This document shows, piece after piece, positions 45,426 to 54,532 of a stretch of 64,000 bases of DNA. The notes beneath the pieces were generated by a model. The model was not told the DNA's origin and searched no databases. It saw only the letters and a program-made list of their open reading frames with translations. The stretch is from Coraliomargarita algicola (GTDB lineage: Bacteria; Verrucomicrobiota; Verrucomicrobiia; Opitutales; Coraliomargaritaceae): the NCBI RefSeq assembly GCF_033878955.1, contig NZ_CP138858.1, forward strand, positions 4,801,001 to 4,865,000, written 5' to 3'. Position 1 is the first letter of the stretch. Each line of letters begins with the position of its first letter. The translations under genes were made by a program, and so were the position numbers.

Positions 45426-48400
45426 ATGAACTCCCCATTCTTCCTTCTCGGCGCGCTTGTTGCCTCTACACTCTGTTCGCAGGCGTCAACGCATGTCGTT
45501 TTCTCCGAAGATTTTGACGACTTCACGGTCACGAGTCAAACGGGGGGCGTCAGTGAGCTCGGCGGGGCCGCGGCTGCCGTGACACACGGTCAGTTTTTTA
45601 GCTCCAACAATTATGTGGATGATTCTGGCTCCACGCTGGACTTCACCACTGACGCGAACGCGAATCGGACGCGTGGTGCGGGCGTTTGGTTGGATACTCG
45701 GGGGTGGGGTGTCGGCACGGTTACTGTGACCTTTGATATTTCAGGCTTCGTCCCAGCCACGGGTGAAGGTTCGGGTTCCTACCTTCAGACATACACTGCC
45801 AGTGGCGTGAATGACACGGATGCTGTCGGGGTCGATATTCACGAGAACTTCAATAATGGTGTTGTTCTCAGCGGCGCAGCCAGCTCTGGCACGCTGGGGG
45901 ATGCGACCGCAATCACTGCAGATGGTACAGCGCTGCAGCATACTTTCACCTATTCGGGAGAAGAACAGATTGGCCTGTTCTTTGTCCATCAGGCGGTGAA
46001 TGGCGAGGGCACAACAGCAGCCTTTAGCCTCGATAATCTCTCCGTGGCCGCTCAGACGATTCAACCGAATATAATTATTTTCTACGTCGATGATCTCGGG
46101 CATCAGGATGTCCAGATTAACGATTTGGACGATCCTTGTCCCTACGAGACGCCAAACATGATCAAACTGGCTGAGTCGGGCATGAATTTTACTCAGGCGT
46201 ATTCGCCGGCGCCCACCTGTTCGCCCTCACGTGCGGCGATTAACACCGGGCAGCATCCCGCTAAGACAAGGTTCACGCACGTCACGCTCGACGACATGAG
46301 TGATGGTGCTGCTTCCGAGTTGCTGATTGCGCCTTACTTGGAGCTACAAATTGACCGTAATTTACTGACCAGCGCCGAGGCCTTGCAAGCAAATGGCTAT
46401 CGCACTGGTCACTCTGGGAAGTGGCATATCGGGCTCAATGCCGCCAACTACGGCTTCGAGACGGTCAATCATAGCCGTGGCGCGCACCGCAGCATGAGCC
46501 CCGATCGACTCTCGGACTTTGCCACGACGAGCGCTTCGGATAAGTATCAGCTCAGCGTCGAAAAGTATCCACCGGTCAACGCCGCCAATCCTCTGGGGAT
46601 GTCGTATCCCTACGATGAGGTCACGGAGTCCGCACTGCAGTTTATTGATGCGAACAAGGACGAGCCATTTTTCCTGAATCTCTGTCATTGGATGGTTCAC
46701 TGGCCGGTGCTCACTCGTAACGAGGAGCTGCTCAAATACTATTGCGACAAGCTGGGCCACGATTACGCAACTTTATCGCCTGACGACTGGACCACACCCG
46801 GTCAGACCAATCCTTATTTCGCTGCGATGGTCACCACGGTGGATTGGAGTCTGGGGCGGATCGTGTCCTACTTGGAGGCCACTGACGATCCCCGCAATCC
46901 CGGTCAAAAATTGATCGATACGACTTATATTTTCTTCAGTTCAGACAACGGCGGAGCGGAGCAGCGTCGCGATGAAATTATTTCCGACAATGCACCGTTG
47001 AGAGCGGGCAAGGGCTATGTGGCCGGAGGCGGTGTTCGTATTCCACTGGTGGTTTCAGGACCACGCATTGCCGCAGGCACAGAATTTGATAAAATCGTCA
47101 ATCAGCTGGATTTTTTCCCCACCTTCCTGTCGTTGACCGAGACAACGATCGCGCCGACTGATTTTGCAGAGCTCAGTGGTTTGGATATCGCTCCCGTGCT
47201 GCTGGATCCGACGCCGCTGGACGCTCAGGTGCTGGATGCGACGGGGCAGGAGCGTGAGTTTCTGTTTTGGCACTACCCGCATTATGGTAACATGAACGCC
47301 GCGCTGCGAAGTGGTGATTATAAACTGCATAAATCATACGAAACGAATACTTACGAGCTGTATCGCCTCTATGATGGTGTGGATGCCAATAATCGCGCCG
47401 TCCGCTTGGACATCGAAGAAGCCAATGACTTAGCGGCAGATCCTGCCTATGCGTCCGTCTTGCAAGAATTGAGCGGCATGCTGGAGGGAGCGCTGCTGGC
47501 CGATGACGCAGAACTGCCTTACCTGAACCCAGACTATGCAGGCGTTGATCCGTCAACGGTCGCTGCGCCCGACGTCAGCTCGTTTCAATTCTTCACGCGT
47601 GAGGCTCAACTGACGATCGAAGCCAGCGGACCAAAGATTCAAGAGGCCTCTGTGATTTATTGTGACGGACCCACGAGCACTGGAGACCACGATGTGGTGG
47701 CAGACGAGTTTATCTCTGGCATGCGGGAGCCTGCCACGCTGAGTGCCGATGGTTACACCGTGAGTGCGGTGATTCCTGAGAGTATCACCGCTTACTGCTT
47801 CATGCTGGTCGATGAGAACGGGTATATGCAATATACCAAAGCCGTCGACAGCCCGAGCGTTGCGCTGCCGGATGCGCTGGCTCATTGGTCGCTCGACGAA
47901 GACGCGGGCAGTCAGGCTGCAGATATTTCCGGCAATGGGCACCATGCGACGGTGAACGGTGCTGACTGGAGTGTTGGAGTTGCCGCCGGTGCCTTGTATT
48001 TTGATGGCGTGAGTGATGCTGCGGAGATTCCAGTCGGGGCAGTGGGCGCGATTGATAGTCAAATCAGCATCGCACTGTGGGCTTATGGTGGAGCGACGCA
48101 GCCAGCGAATGATGTCGCTTTGTATGCCATCAATTCGGCTGAAGCTCGTATGCTGGGCATCAACCTTCCCTGGGGGAATGGTAAGATCTTTTGGGATGCG
48201 GGCGGTGATCGAATTATTTCAGCGGTGGCAGCCGTTGAGAGTTATAGAGGGAAGTGGAACCATTGGGTGTTCACCAAAGATACGACTGCAGGCAGCATGA
48301 GTATCTATCTCAATGGCGCTCCGTTCTATTCCGAGACGGGATTGACGGGCTCCATGTCGGGCATCACTCAAGCATGGCTGGGGAGTTCGGGTGGTTTCGG

Positions 48401-48905
48401 CGGTGCCAGCTATGAGGGACTTTTAGATGAAGTGATGCTCTATGATGTGGCACTGAGCGACCTGCAAGTTGAGGCGCTCTATAGCCGCTATACGCCTCCG
48501 ACAGACTACCAAGCGTGGTTGTTGAATTATCCCGGCCTAAGTGATGCCTCTTTTGAGGGAGACCCCGAGCAAGACGGGATCGCGACTGGGCTCGAGTTTG
48601 TGCTGAATGGCACACCCACGGAGTCGGGCGAAGTCATCCTTCCCGAGATGGATGCCGCGGGGGAGCACTTTGTTTTCACCTTTACGCGTCGCGCGGAAGC
48701 CGTGCCCTTCACGGTGCAAACTTTTCAGTATGGATCGAGCCTGTCCGCATGGACGGACCTCAATATTACCGAGCCGCGCGCCAGTGAAGTGAGCTTAGGA
48801 TCGATCGTTGGAGGGCTACAGCAGGTGACAGTGACGATCCCAAAAAGTCTAGCTGTGGATGGAAAACTTTTCGGTCGTTTGACAGTGCTATCAGTGGCCG
48901 ACTAG
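45426..48905 (+). CDS. Multidomain secreted sulfatase (beta domain, sulfatase, LamG)
   Basis: 1159 residues. Signal peptide, then a beta domain (about 20-210) paralogous to the PEP-CTERM protein at 44539, then a type I sulfatase (about 213-790) with formylglycine motif CSPSR (Cys 265) and metal ligands in FYVDDLGHQD and FSSDNGG, then a LamG/concanavalin-like domain (about 820-985, HWSLDEDAGSQAADISGNGHHA) and a C-terminal beta segment. The sulfatase core is a close paralogue of that at 50517. No PEP-CTERM signal at the end. The substrate is probably a sulfated algal polysaccharide. Confidence 0.92.
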   Translation: MNSPFFLLGALVASTLCSQASTHVVFSEDFDDFTVTSQTGGVSELGGAAAAVTHGQFFSSNNYVDDSGSTLDFTTDANANRTRGAGVWLDTRGWGVGTVTVTFDISGFVPATGEGSGSYLQTYTASGVNDTDAVGVDIHENFNNGVVLSGAASSGTLGDATAITADGTALQHTFTYSGEEQIGLFFVHQAVNGEGTTAAFSLDNLSVAAQTIQPNIIIFYVDDLGHQDVQINDLDDPCPYETPNMIKLAESGMNFTQAYSPAPTCSPSRAAINTGQHPAKTRFTHVTLDDMSDGAASELLIAPYLELQIDRNLLTSAEALQANGYRTGHSGKWHIGLNAANYGFETVNHSRGAHRSMSPDRLSDFATTSASDKYQLSVEKYPPVNAANPLGMSYPYDEVTESALQFIDANKDEPFFLNLCHWMVHWPVLTRNEELLKYYCDKLGHDYATLSPDDWTTPGQTNPYFAAMVTTVDWSLGRIVSYLEATDDPRNPGQKLIDTTYIFFSSDNGGAEQRRDEIISDNAPLRAGKGYVAGGGVRIPLVVSGPRIAAGTEFDKIVNQLDFFPTFLSLTETTIAPTDFAELSGLDIAPVLLDPTPLDAQVLDATGQEREFLFWHYPHYGNMNAALRSGDYKLHKSYETNTYELYRLYDGVDANNRAVRLDIEEANDLAADPAYASVLQELSGMLEGALLADDAELPYLNPDYAGVDPSTVAAPDVSSFQFFTREAQLTIEASGPKIQEASVIYCDGPTSTGDHDVVADEFISGMREPATLSADGYTVSAVIPESITAYCFMLVDENGYMQYTKAVDSPSVALPDALAHWSLDEDAGSQAADISGNGHHATVNGADWSVGVAAGALYFDGVSDAAEIPVGAVGAIDSQISIALWAYGGATQPANDVALYAINSAEARMLGINLPWGNGKIFWDAGGDRIISAVAAVESYRGKWNHWVFTKDTTAGSMSIYLNGAPFYSETGLTGSMSGITQAWLGSSGGFGGASYEGLLDEVMLYDVALSDLQVEALYSRYTPPTDYQAWLLNYPGLSDASFEGDPEQDGIATGLEFVLNGTPTESGEVILPEMDAAGEHFVFTFTRRAEAVPFTVQTFQYGSSLSAWTDLNITEPRASEVSLGSIVGGLQQVTVTIPKSLAVDGKLFGRLTVLSVAD

Positions 48906-48929
48906 ATGCATCGATTTTTCTTTGCTTTG

Positions 48930-48976
48930 TAGTCCATATGTAGTATATTCGAAATCCGCTACAGATAGTAGAATAA
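48930..48976 (+). promoter_or_regulatory. Shared palindromic motif, copy 3
   Basis: TAGTCCATATGTAGTATA at 48930-48947, then AGATAGTAGAATAATG at about 48963-48978, upstream of the frameshifted PEP-CTERM gene. Seen directly; function inferred from recurrence. Confidence 0.6.
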
Positions 48977-49056
48977 TGCTCGATTATTGGTAGTCACTCT
49001 AAGATAAACCCTTACCCTAAATTAAGTGGGTTGTTGGCCTATGCCGCGACTCTCAC

Positions 49057-49745
49057 ATGATTAATATGAAAAGTATATTACTTATTACAGGTGCAGCTCT
49101 TGCCTCGACTGTCTCTTCACAGGCGGCGACAATCGTCTTTACAGGCGCCAATGCCTTTGAGGCTGCCGTAGATGTCGGGACACTTGGCATTATTACGGAG
49201 CCAGCGCAGGACGCCACAGTGACTTCGTTAAGCTACACTGTCAGTGGGCTGACCATTGATGCTGATGGAGTCAACAACGATACAGTCACCTTCACGATTG
49301 CTATTTCACCAGTCGGCGCGGGGCCTATTACTTGGGATACAAATGACAATGGCATACGTGAGTTTGACTACAATACTGGGACTTTTAATTCGAACTCGGA
49401 GGGAATTGCTTTCGGAACCATCTCGGTCTCGGGAACTTCTTCAGGGGGAAGAGTTACTTGCTGGGTAGTGCCCTGTATACGGAAGCTACCGTGAGACGTT
49501 GGGGGAGTGGTGACGCTTTTACAATCGTTGGCGATATTACGAATACTACTGTAACTAACCCTGCTGGTCCTTCAGTGGCTTTGAATGACACATTTTTTAG
49601 CATGACTCAGGCCAGTGGCGCTTGGAATGCGACTGATGTTGATTTTACAGTGAATTTGACAGCCGTCCCAGAGCCAGGCACTTACGCATTGCTCGCTGGC
49701 CTCACAGGTCTGGTATCTGTAATGCTTCGCCGTCGTCGCGCATAA
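49057..49745 (+). pseudogene. PEP-CTERM protein gene broken by a frameshift
   Basis: The first frame (49057-49494) has a signal peptide (LLITGAALASTVSSQAA) and a beta domain but ends in an unrelated tail. The second frame (from about 49449 to 49745) carries on with SYLLGSALYTEATV and ends in a standard PEP-CTERM signal (VPEPGTYALLAGLTGL, RRRR). The break falls at a run of five G (49444-49448); six G would join the frames into a protein of about 229 residues. It is a pseudogene, a phase-variable tract, or a sequencing error. Confidence 0.85.
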
Positions 49746-49768
49746 TTCAGCCGACAATTTAATTTTCA

Positions 49769-49802
49769 AAGCCCTCGGATCTCGCAATCCGAGGGCTTTT
49801 TT
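49769..49802 (+). terminator. Terminator after second PEP-CTERM gene
   Basis: AAGCCCTCGGATCTCGCAATCCGAGGGCTT followed by T; one base from the 45257 terminator. Confidence 0.9.
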
Positions 49803-49850
49803 GTGGATAAGTTACTGGAAGTTGCATGGATTCTCTCGGGAGGTGCTAGC

Positions 49851-50035
49851 GACTGGTGTCGCTACATTGTCGCGAACTCGCGCTAGCGAGGTCGACCGCG
49901 CCTTGCGCGGGGATTTGACGCGACTGGCGTCGCATCGCTACGTTGTAGCGACCTCGCGCTAGCGAGGTCGACCGCGCCTTGTAGGGGGATTCGACGCGAC
50001 TGGCGTCGCATCGCTACAGTGGTCGCAACTCGTCA
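49851..50035. repeat. GC-rich tandem repeat, about 2.5 copies
   Basis: Units start with GACTGG(T/C)GTCG at 49851, 49922 and 49998 (period 71-76 bp). Each contains the palindrome CTCGCGCTAGCGAGGTCGACCGCGCC. The copies differ by small changes. It lies in a 770-bp gene-free stretch (49746-50516) between two gene blocks and may be a REP/BIME-like or intergenic repeat cluster. No gene is seen in the rest of that stretch apart from the copy-4 motif at 50192. Confidence 0.75.
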
Positions 50036-50191
50036 ACCGCGTTGGATGTAGCTCTTAAAATGGCCGAGAGGTGCCGTAGATTGAGTGCTTTACTGCACCA
50101 TCTTCGGCAGACCTTTGTCAATTTTTGTCAAAATCTGCGGCCATCTGCGGTTATAGAAAACGCTAGATATATTCATTATTTTATGCGCTGG

Positions 50192-50237
50192 TAGTCCATA
50201 TGTAGTATAGCAATTTTCTCAAATGTTAGTAATATCG
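50192..50237 (+). promoter_or_regulatory. Shared palindromic motif, copy 4
   Basis: TAGTCCATATGTAGTATAG at 50192-50210, then AAATGTTAGTAATATCGAG at 50221-50239. It is 325 bp before the sulfatase start at 50517, the largest distance of the four copies, implying a long leader. Confidence 0.6.
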
Positions 50238-50516
50238 AGGCAGTCGTTCTTATGATCACATCGTAAGAGCGACTACACGTTTAAAACCCTAGAATATTCG
50301 GACGCTTTCACTCAACGTAAGTATCCTATCCAGTGAATACGTGGTGCGCCTGTCTCGCCATTATGATATAATTTAACCCAATTAGTCTACGCCTCTCTGG
50401 CGACTCTTGCAGTCGTCGCTCCATCTGATTGATATTCAGTAGTATAAGCATGCGATGTAAACACTCACAGCGATGAGTGTCGCAGATTTAATAACGCTCA
50501 AATAAGCTATAATTTT

Positions 50517-52373
50517 ATGAATAAGATTAAACAAACCCTGGTCGCTGGCTTACTCGCGGTCGCTTGCATTCCGATGCTTTGCGCGGAGATCAAACAGCCT
50601 AATATCATTATCTTCTACGTCGACGATCTCGGCTGGCAGGATATACAGGTTAACGATGTCGACGAGCCCTGTGCTTATGAGACACCGAATATGGTCAAGT
50701 TCGCCGAGTCTGGCATGAATTTCACTCAAGGCTACTCGGGGGCGCCGACCTGTTCGCCATCGCGTGGTGCGATCAACACCGGGCAGCATCCCGCAAAAAC
50801 ACGCTTCACGCACGTCACGCTGGATGATCGCAAGAAGGGGAAGAGTAACGAGCTGTTGATCGCTCCTTATCTAGAGGCGCAACTTGACCGTAAGTTGCTG
50901 ACCAGCGCCAAGGCGTTGGCCGCGAATGGCTACCGCACGGGGCATTCGGGTAAATGGCATGTGGGTCTGACTCCAGCGAGCTATGGCTTCCAAGTCGTCA
51001 ATGAAGAGCGCGGTATTCACCGTAGCGTGCCGGACCGCACCAAAGATTTTGCAACGAAGAACGATCCTAAGTTCCCTTTGAGTAAGGAGAAATATCCGCC
51101 TTATAGCGATAAGAAGCCAGAGGGCATTTCATATCCTTACGATGAGGTGACGGGTTCCGCGATCGAGTTCATGGATAAGAATAAGGACGAGCCGTTCTTC
51201 CTCAACCTTTGCCACTGGATGGTTCACTGGCCGATGCTGACACGTAATGGCGAACTGTTGGAGTATTACTGCGATAAATTCGGCCAGCCTTTCCCACCTA
51301 AGAAAGGTGACATGACTTTGCCAGGACAGCAGAATCCATACTTTGCATCGATGGTCACCAGCGTGGACTGGAGCCTCGGCCGTATCGTGGAATACTTGGA
51401 GAAGACCGACGATCCGCGCAACCCAGGCAAGAAACTGATCGAAACAACTTATATTTTCTTTAGTTCCGACAACGGTGGTGCCGAGCAACGTGGTAAAGAA
51501 ATTCTCTCGGATAATGCACCTTTGAAATACGGCAAAGGTCACACGGAAGGCGGCGGCGTTCGCGTGCCAATGATGATTTCAGGCCCTGGCATTGCTGCGG
51601 GCAGTCAGTTTGATGGTCTAGTCAATCAGCTCGACTTCTTCCCGACCTTCCTTGAGTTGACGGGCTCTGAAATCGCCGCGAGTGATTTTGCAGAACTCAG
51701 TGGCTTGGATATTTCTCCAGTCTTGCATGGCGAGAGCGACAAAGTCCTCGATGCGAACGGCAAGGAACGTGAATTCCTGTTCTGGCACTTCCCACATGGT
51801 TCTGGCTGGAAGTCTGCAATTCGCAGCGGCGATTATAAGCTTCACAAACGTTACGAAACAAATGACTACGAGCTGTATCGTATCTATAAGGATGGTCAGC
51901 GCAACGATTTCGAAGAAGCCAATGACCTCGCGCAAAATCCGGAATATGCATCCGTTGTCGAGCGATTGAGCGGCTTGCTTGAAGATGCACTGATTGCTAA
52001 TAATGCGGAGCTGCCTTATTTAAATCCCAACTACGCCGAGGCGACAAAACCGGCGGCGAAGCCAGGTGCTGCTTCGTTTAAAAAAGCCACACGTCAGGCG
52101 CAGCTAGCGATTCAAGCGAGTGGCCCGATGATCAAGGAAGCGGCTGTCATTTATTGCGATGCGCCCGTGGCTGGAAAAACGAAGAAAAACCGGCATAAAG
52201 GTGGTGGTGCCGTTACCGAAGAGTTTATCCCCGGTATGCGTCGTCCTGCCACGGTGAGTGCTGATGGCTCTAGTGTGAGCGCAAAGATCCCAGCAGGGAT
52301 CGAAGGCTACTGCTTCATGCTGATCGATACCAATGGCTTCCTGCAATACACCGATGTAGTCGCTGCCAAATAG
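50517..52373 (+). CDS. Secreted type I sulfatase
   Basis: 618 residues. Signal peptide 1-23, then the sulfatase domain with metal ligands FYVDDLGWQD, the formylglycine motif CSPSR (Cys 79), the HSGKWH active-site segment and FSSDNGG. The C-terminal subdomain ends with TEEFIPGMRRPATVSADG. It is a close paralogue of the sulfatase part of 45426 without the extra domains. Shares the upstream palindrome. The next sulfatase begins 14 bp after its stop, so they are one operon. Probably acts on an algal sulfated glycan. Confidence 0.93.
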   Translation: MNKIKQTLVAGLLAVACIPMLCAEIKQPNIIIFYVDDLGWQDIQVNDVDEPCAYETPNMVKFAESGMNFTQGYSGAPTCSPSRGAINTGQHPAKTRFTHVTLDDRKKGKSNELLIAPYLEAQLDRKLLTSAKALAANGYRTGHSGKWHVGLTPASYGFQVVNEERGIHRSVPDRTKDFATKNDPKFPLSKEKYPPYSDKKPEGISYPYDEVTGSAIEFMDKNKDEPFFLNLCHWMVHWPMLTRNGELLEYYCDKFGQPFPPKKGDMTLPGQQNPYFASMVTSVDWSLGRIVEYLEKTDDPRNPGKKLIETTYIFFSSDNGGAEQRGKEILSDNAPLKYGKGHTEGGGVRVPMMISGPGIAAGSQFDGLVNQLDFFPTFLELTGSEIAASDFAELSGLDISPVLHGESDKVLDANGKEREFLFWHFPHGSGWKSAIRSGDYKLHKRYETNDYELYRIYKDGQRNDFEEANDLAQNPEYASVVERLSGLLEDALIANNAELPYLNPNYAEATKPAAKPGAASFKKATRQAQLAIQASGPMIKEAAVIYCDAPVAGKTKKNRHKGGGAVTEEFIPGMRRPATVSADGSSVSAKIPAGIEGYCFMLIDTNGFLQYTDVVAAK

Positions 52374-52387
52374 TGAAGAAAGAAATC

Positions 52388-54316
52388 ATGAAACTTAACT
52401 CCCATACCTCACTGCCGTTTTTTAGGCGTATCGTTCGAGTCAGTGCCACGATGCTGGTGGCATCGTTGTGTTCGACGGTCGTCTCGGCTGACGATGGTCG
52501 TCCGGAAAAGCCGAATGTGCTTTTGCTGCTGGCTGACGATCTCGGCTGGCAGGATGTGAAGTGCTACGACATCGACGAGCCTTCGCCATTTGAAACACCG
52601 AACATCGACGCGCTCGCGAAGAAGGGTGTCCTATTTTGGCAGGGCTATTCGCCGGCACCGAGCTGTGCACCGAGCCGTGGGGGCATCATGACTGGGGCAC
52701 ATCCGGCCCGCACTCAGTTCACACACGTGGTGGGTGGCACGCCGCCCGCGCCGTATCATAAGACGGCGCACCGCATGATGCCACCGTGGTATAGCGGACG
52801 CATGGCGACCAACTATGTCGCGCTGCCTCAGGCGCTTAAAGATAACGGATACACCACCGGGCATAGCGGCAAATGGCACCTCGCCATGAAGCACTTCTCT
52901 TACCCACAACCAGAGGATATTGGTTTCGATTGGAGCCGTAGTAACGCGGGCACCACTGCGATCATGAAGCCACATCGTTTGACTGGGTTTGCCACCAACG
53001 ATCCTAAGGATCCGTATCGTCTCGATGAAAACGGCTTTGCGACGCATGAACTCAGTGAAGATGCGCTGACCTTTGTGCGCGAAAATAAAGATAAACCGTT
53101 CTTCCTCTTTTATGCCACTAAGCTGGTGCATGCGCCCATTCATACACGCAGTGAGCGTTTGCTGAAAAAATACGTCGAAAAGCTCGGGGTGGAACTGCCT
53201 AAGAATCCACAGGAATGGAAGGGCGAGGGGCAAACGAATCCCTTCTACGCCGCCATGGTCGAGGAACTCGATTACTACGCGGGGCAAATGTTCGACTATC
53301 TGGAAACAACGGAAGACCCGCGTTGGCCGGGGCACATGTTGAGTGAGAATACCTACATCATCTTTACCTCAGACAACGGCGGTATGGAGAATATGCCTGG
53401 CGAAGTGATCACCGACAACTATCCGCTCGATCGCGGTAAGATATCCGCCATGGAAGGTGGCACACGAGTGCCACTGATTATCGTCGGCCCAGGGATCGAT
53501 GCGGGCGTGCAAACCGATGTCATGGCGAACGGCCTCGATTTCTTTCCAACGATTCTCTCGTGGACGGGGACACAGAAGCCTGCAGGCAATCAGTTTGACG
53601 GCAGCGATCTTTCTGAACTGCTGGCTACGGATCCCACTGATCCGCAACTTGTGAAACAAGAAGACGGTCATGTGCGTGACACTCTGTTTTGGCACTTCCC
53701 AAACAGTCAGGCACTCGAGAGCACGATCCGTATTGGTGACTATAAGCTGGTGCGCAACTACGACCACTTGAATCCACGCAATGATGCGTTAGAGCTGTAT
53801 CAACTGTATAAGACCGAGAACGGAAAGCAGACACGGGTGGATATCGAAGAATCCAATAATCTCGCCCTAAAAATGCCAGAAAAGGCAGAGGCAATGAATC
53901 AGATGCTGACCGAGAAGTTAGAAGCGATGGATGCGAGCTATCCTTACTTTAATCCACATTTTAGTGATGCACTGCCGAATAAGGAAAAGGTGCCGACTGT
54001 GCTGTCTCATAAAAGAAACGGCAATGTTGTGGAGTATCACTATCAAGAAAATGGTGCGAAGCTCGTCCGTGCGCAACTGATGTATACATTCAATGGAGGC
54101 GACAGTGATGAAGAGTGGTTCCGGATGCCTGCCGACGTGTTGCCTGGCAATCGCGTGGCCGCCACTTTGCCTAAGGGGACGACTCACTATCTGATCAACT
54201 TAATCGATGCGAACAACTTCCTCGTGAGTTATCCCGACGTGAAGAAATCGACGCGGGGCAACAATCTGCCGTCGAAGGTCGCACCCTCTGTTCCAGAGAA
54301 TATTTCTAAAAAATAA
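52388..54316 (+). CDS. Secreted type I sulfatase
   Basis: 642 residues from ATG 52388 (MKLNSHTS); a purine-rich stretch GAAGAAAGAAA precedes it. Signal peptide (about 1-33), metal-binding LLADDLGWQD, formylglycine motif CAPSR (Cys 93), HSGKWH, FTSDNGG and the C-terminal region YLINLIDANNFLVSYPD are present. It is more distant from 50517 than that is from 45426. Second gene of the sulfatase operon. Confidence 0.92.
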   Translation: MKLNSHTSLPFFRRIVRVSATMLVASLCSTVVSADDGRPEKPNVLLLLADDLGWQDVKCYDIDEPSPFETPNIDALAKKGVLFWQGYSPAPSCAPSRGGIMTGAHPARTQFTHVVGGTPPAPYHKTAHRMMPPWYSGRMATNYVALPQALKDNGYTTGHSGKWHLAMKHFSYPQPEDIGFDWSRSNAGTTAIMKPHRLTGFATNDPKDPYRLDENGFATHELSEDALTFVRENKDKPFFLFYATKLVHAPIHTRSERLLKKYVEKLGVELPKNPQEWKGEGQTNPFYAAMVEELDYYAGQMFDYLETTEDPRWPGHMLSENTYIIFTSDNGGMENMPGEVITDNYPLDRGKISAMEGGTRVPLIIVGPGIDAGVQTDVMANGLDFFPTILSWTGTQKPAGNQFDGSDLSELLATDPTDPQLVKQEDGHVRDTLFWHFPNSQALESTIRIGDYKLVRNYDHLNPRNDALELYQLYKTENGKQTRVDIEESNNLALKMPEKAEAMNQMLTEKLEAMDASYPYFNPHFSDALPNKEKVPTVLSHKRNGNVVEYHYQENGAKLVRAQLMYTFNGGDSDEEWFRMPADVLPGNRVAATLPKGTTHYLINLIDANNFLVSYPDVKKSTRGNNLPSKVAPSVPENISKK

Positions 54317-54361
54317 CCGGGGGCATTTTTTTGCAGAGTAAACGATTCACTTGATTGGGTT

Positions 54362-54433
54362 TGGAGTTCCGCCTTCAGGCGGCAGTGTATTTAGGGTCAG
54401 GCACGCATGGCCGCATGAATGCGGAACTCCGAA
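54362..54433. repeat. REP-like palindrome doublet
   Basis: Outer arms GGAGTTCCGC (54363-54372) and GCGGAACTCC (54421-54430) are inverted repeats; two inner hairpins are GCCTTCAGGC and CCGCATGAATGCGG. The same design recurs at 59202-59266/60746-60759, next to a REP-associated transposase gene. No gene lies in 54317-54532. Confidence 0.75.
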
Positions 54434-54532
54434 CCTGAGTCGACGCTTTAACATCGCTCACACTTAAAATTGAACTCAGAATCTGCGGAACAGAAATCAC
54501 CGCTAGAACTTTAAAGCTTCAGGACCATAATA

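Noticed and set aside
46362..48062. Minus-strand frames across the large sulfatase
   Set aside because: Antisense shadows of a well-supported sulfatase gene; no domain resemblance.
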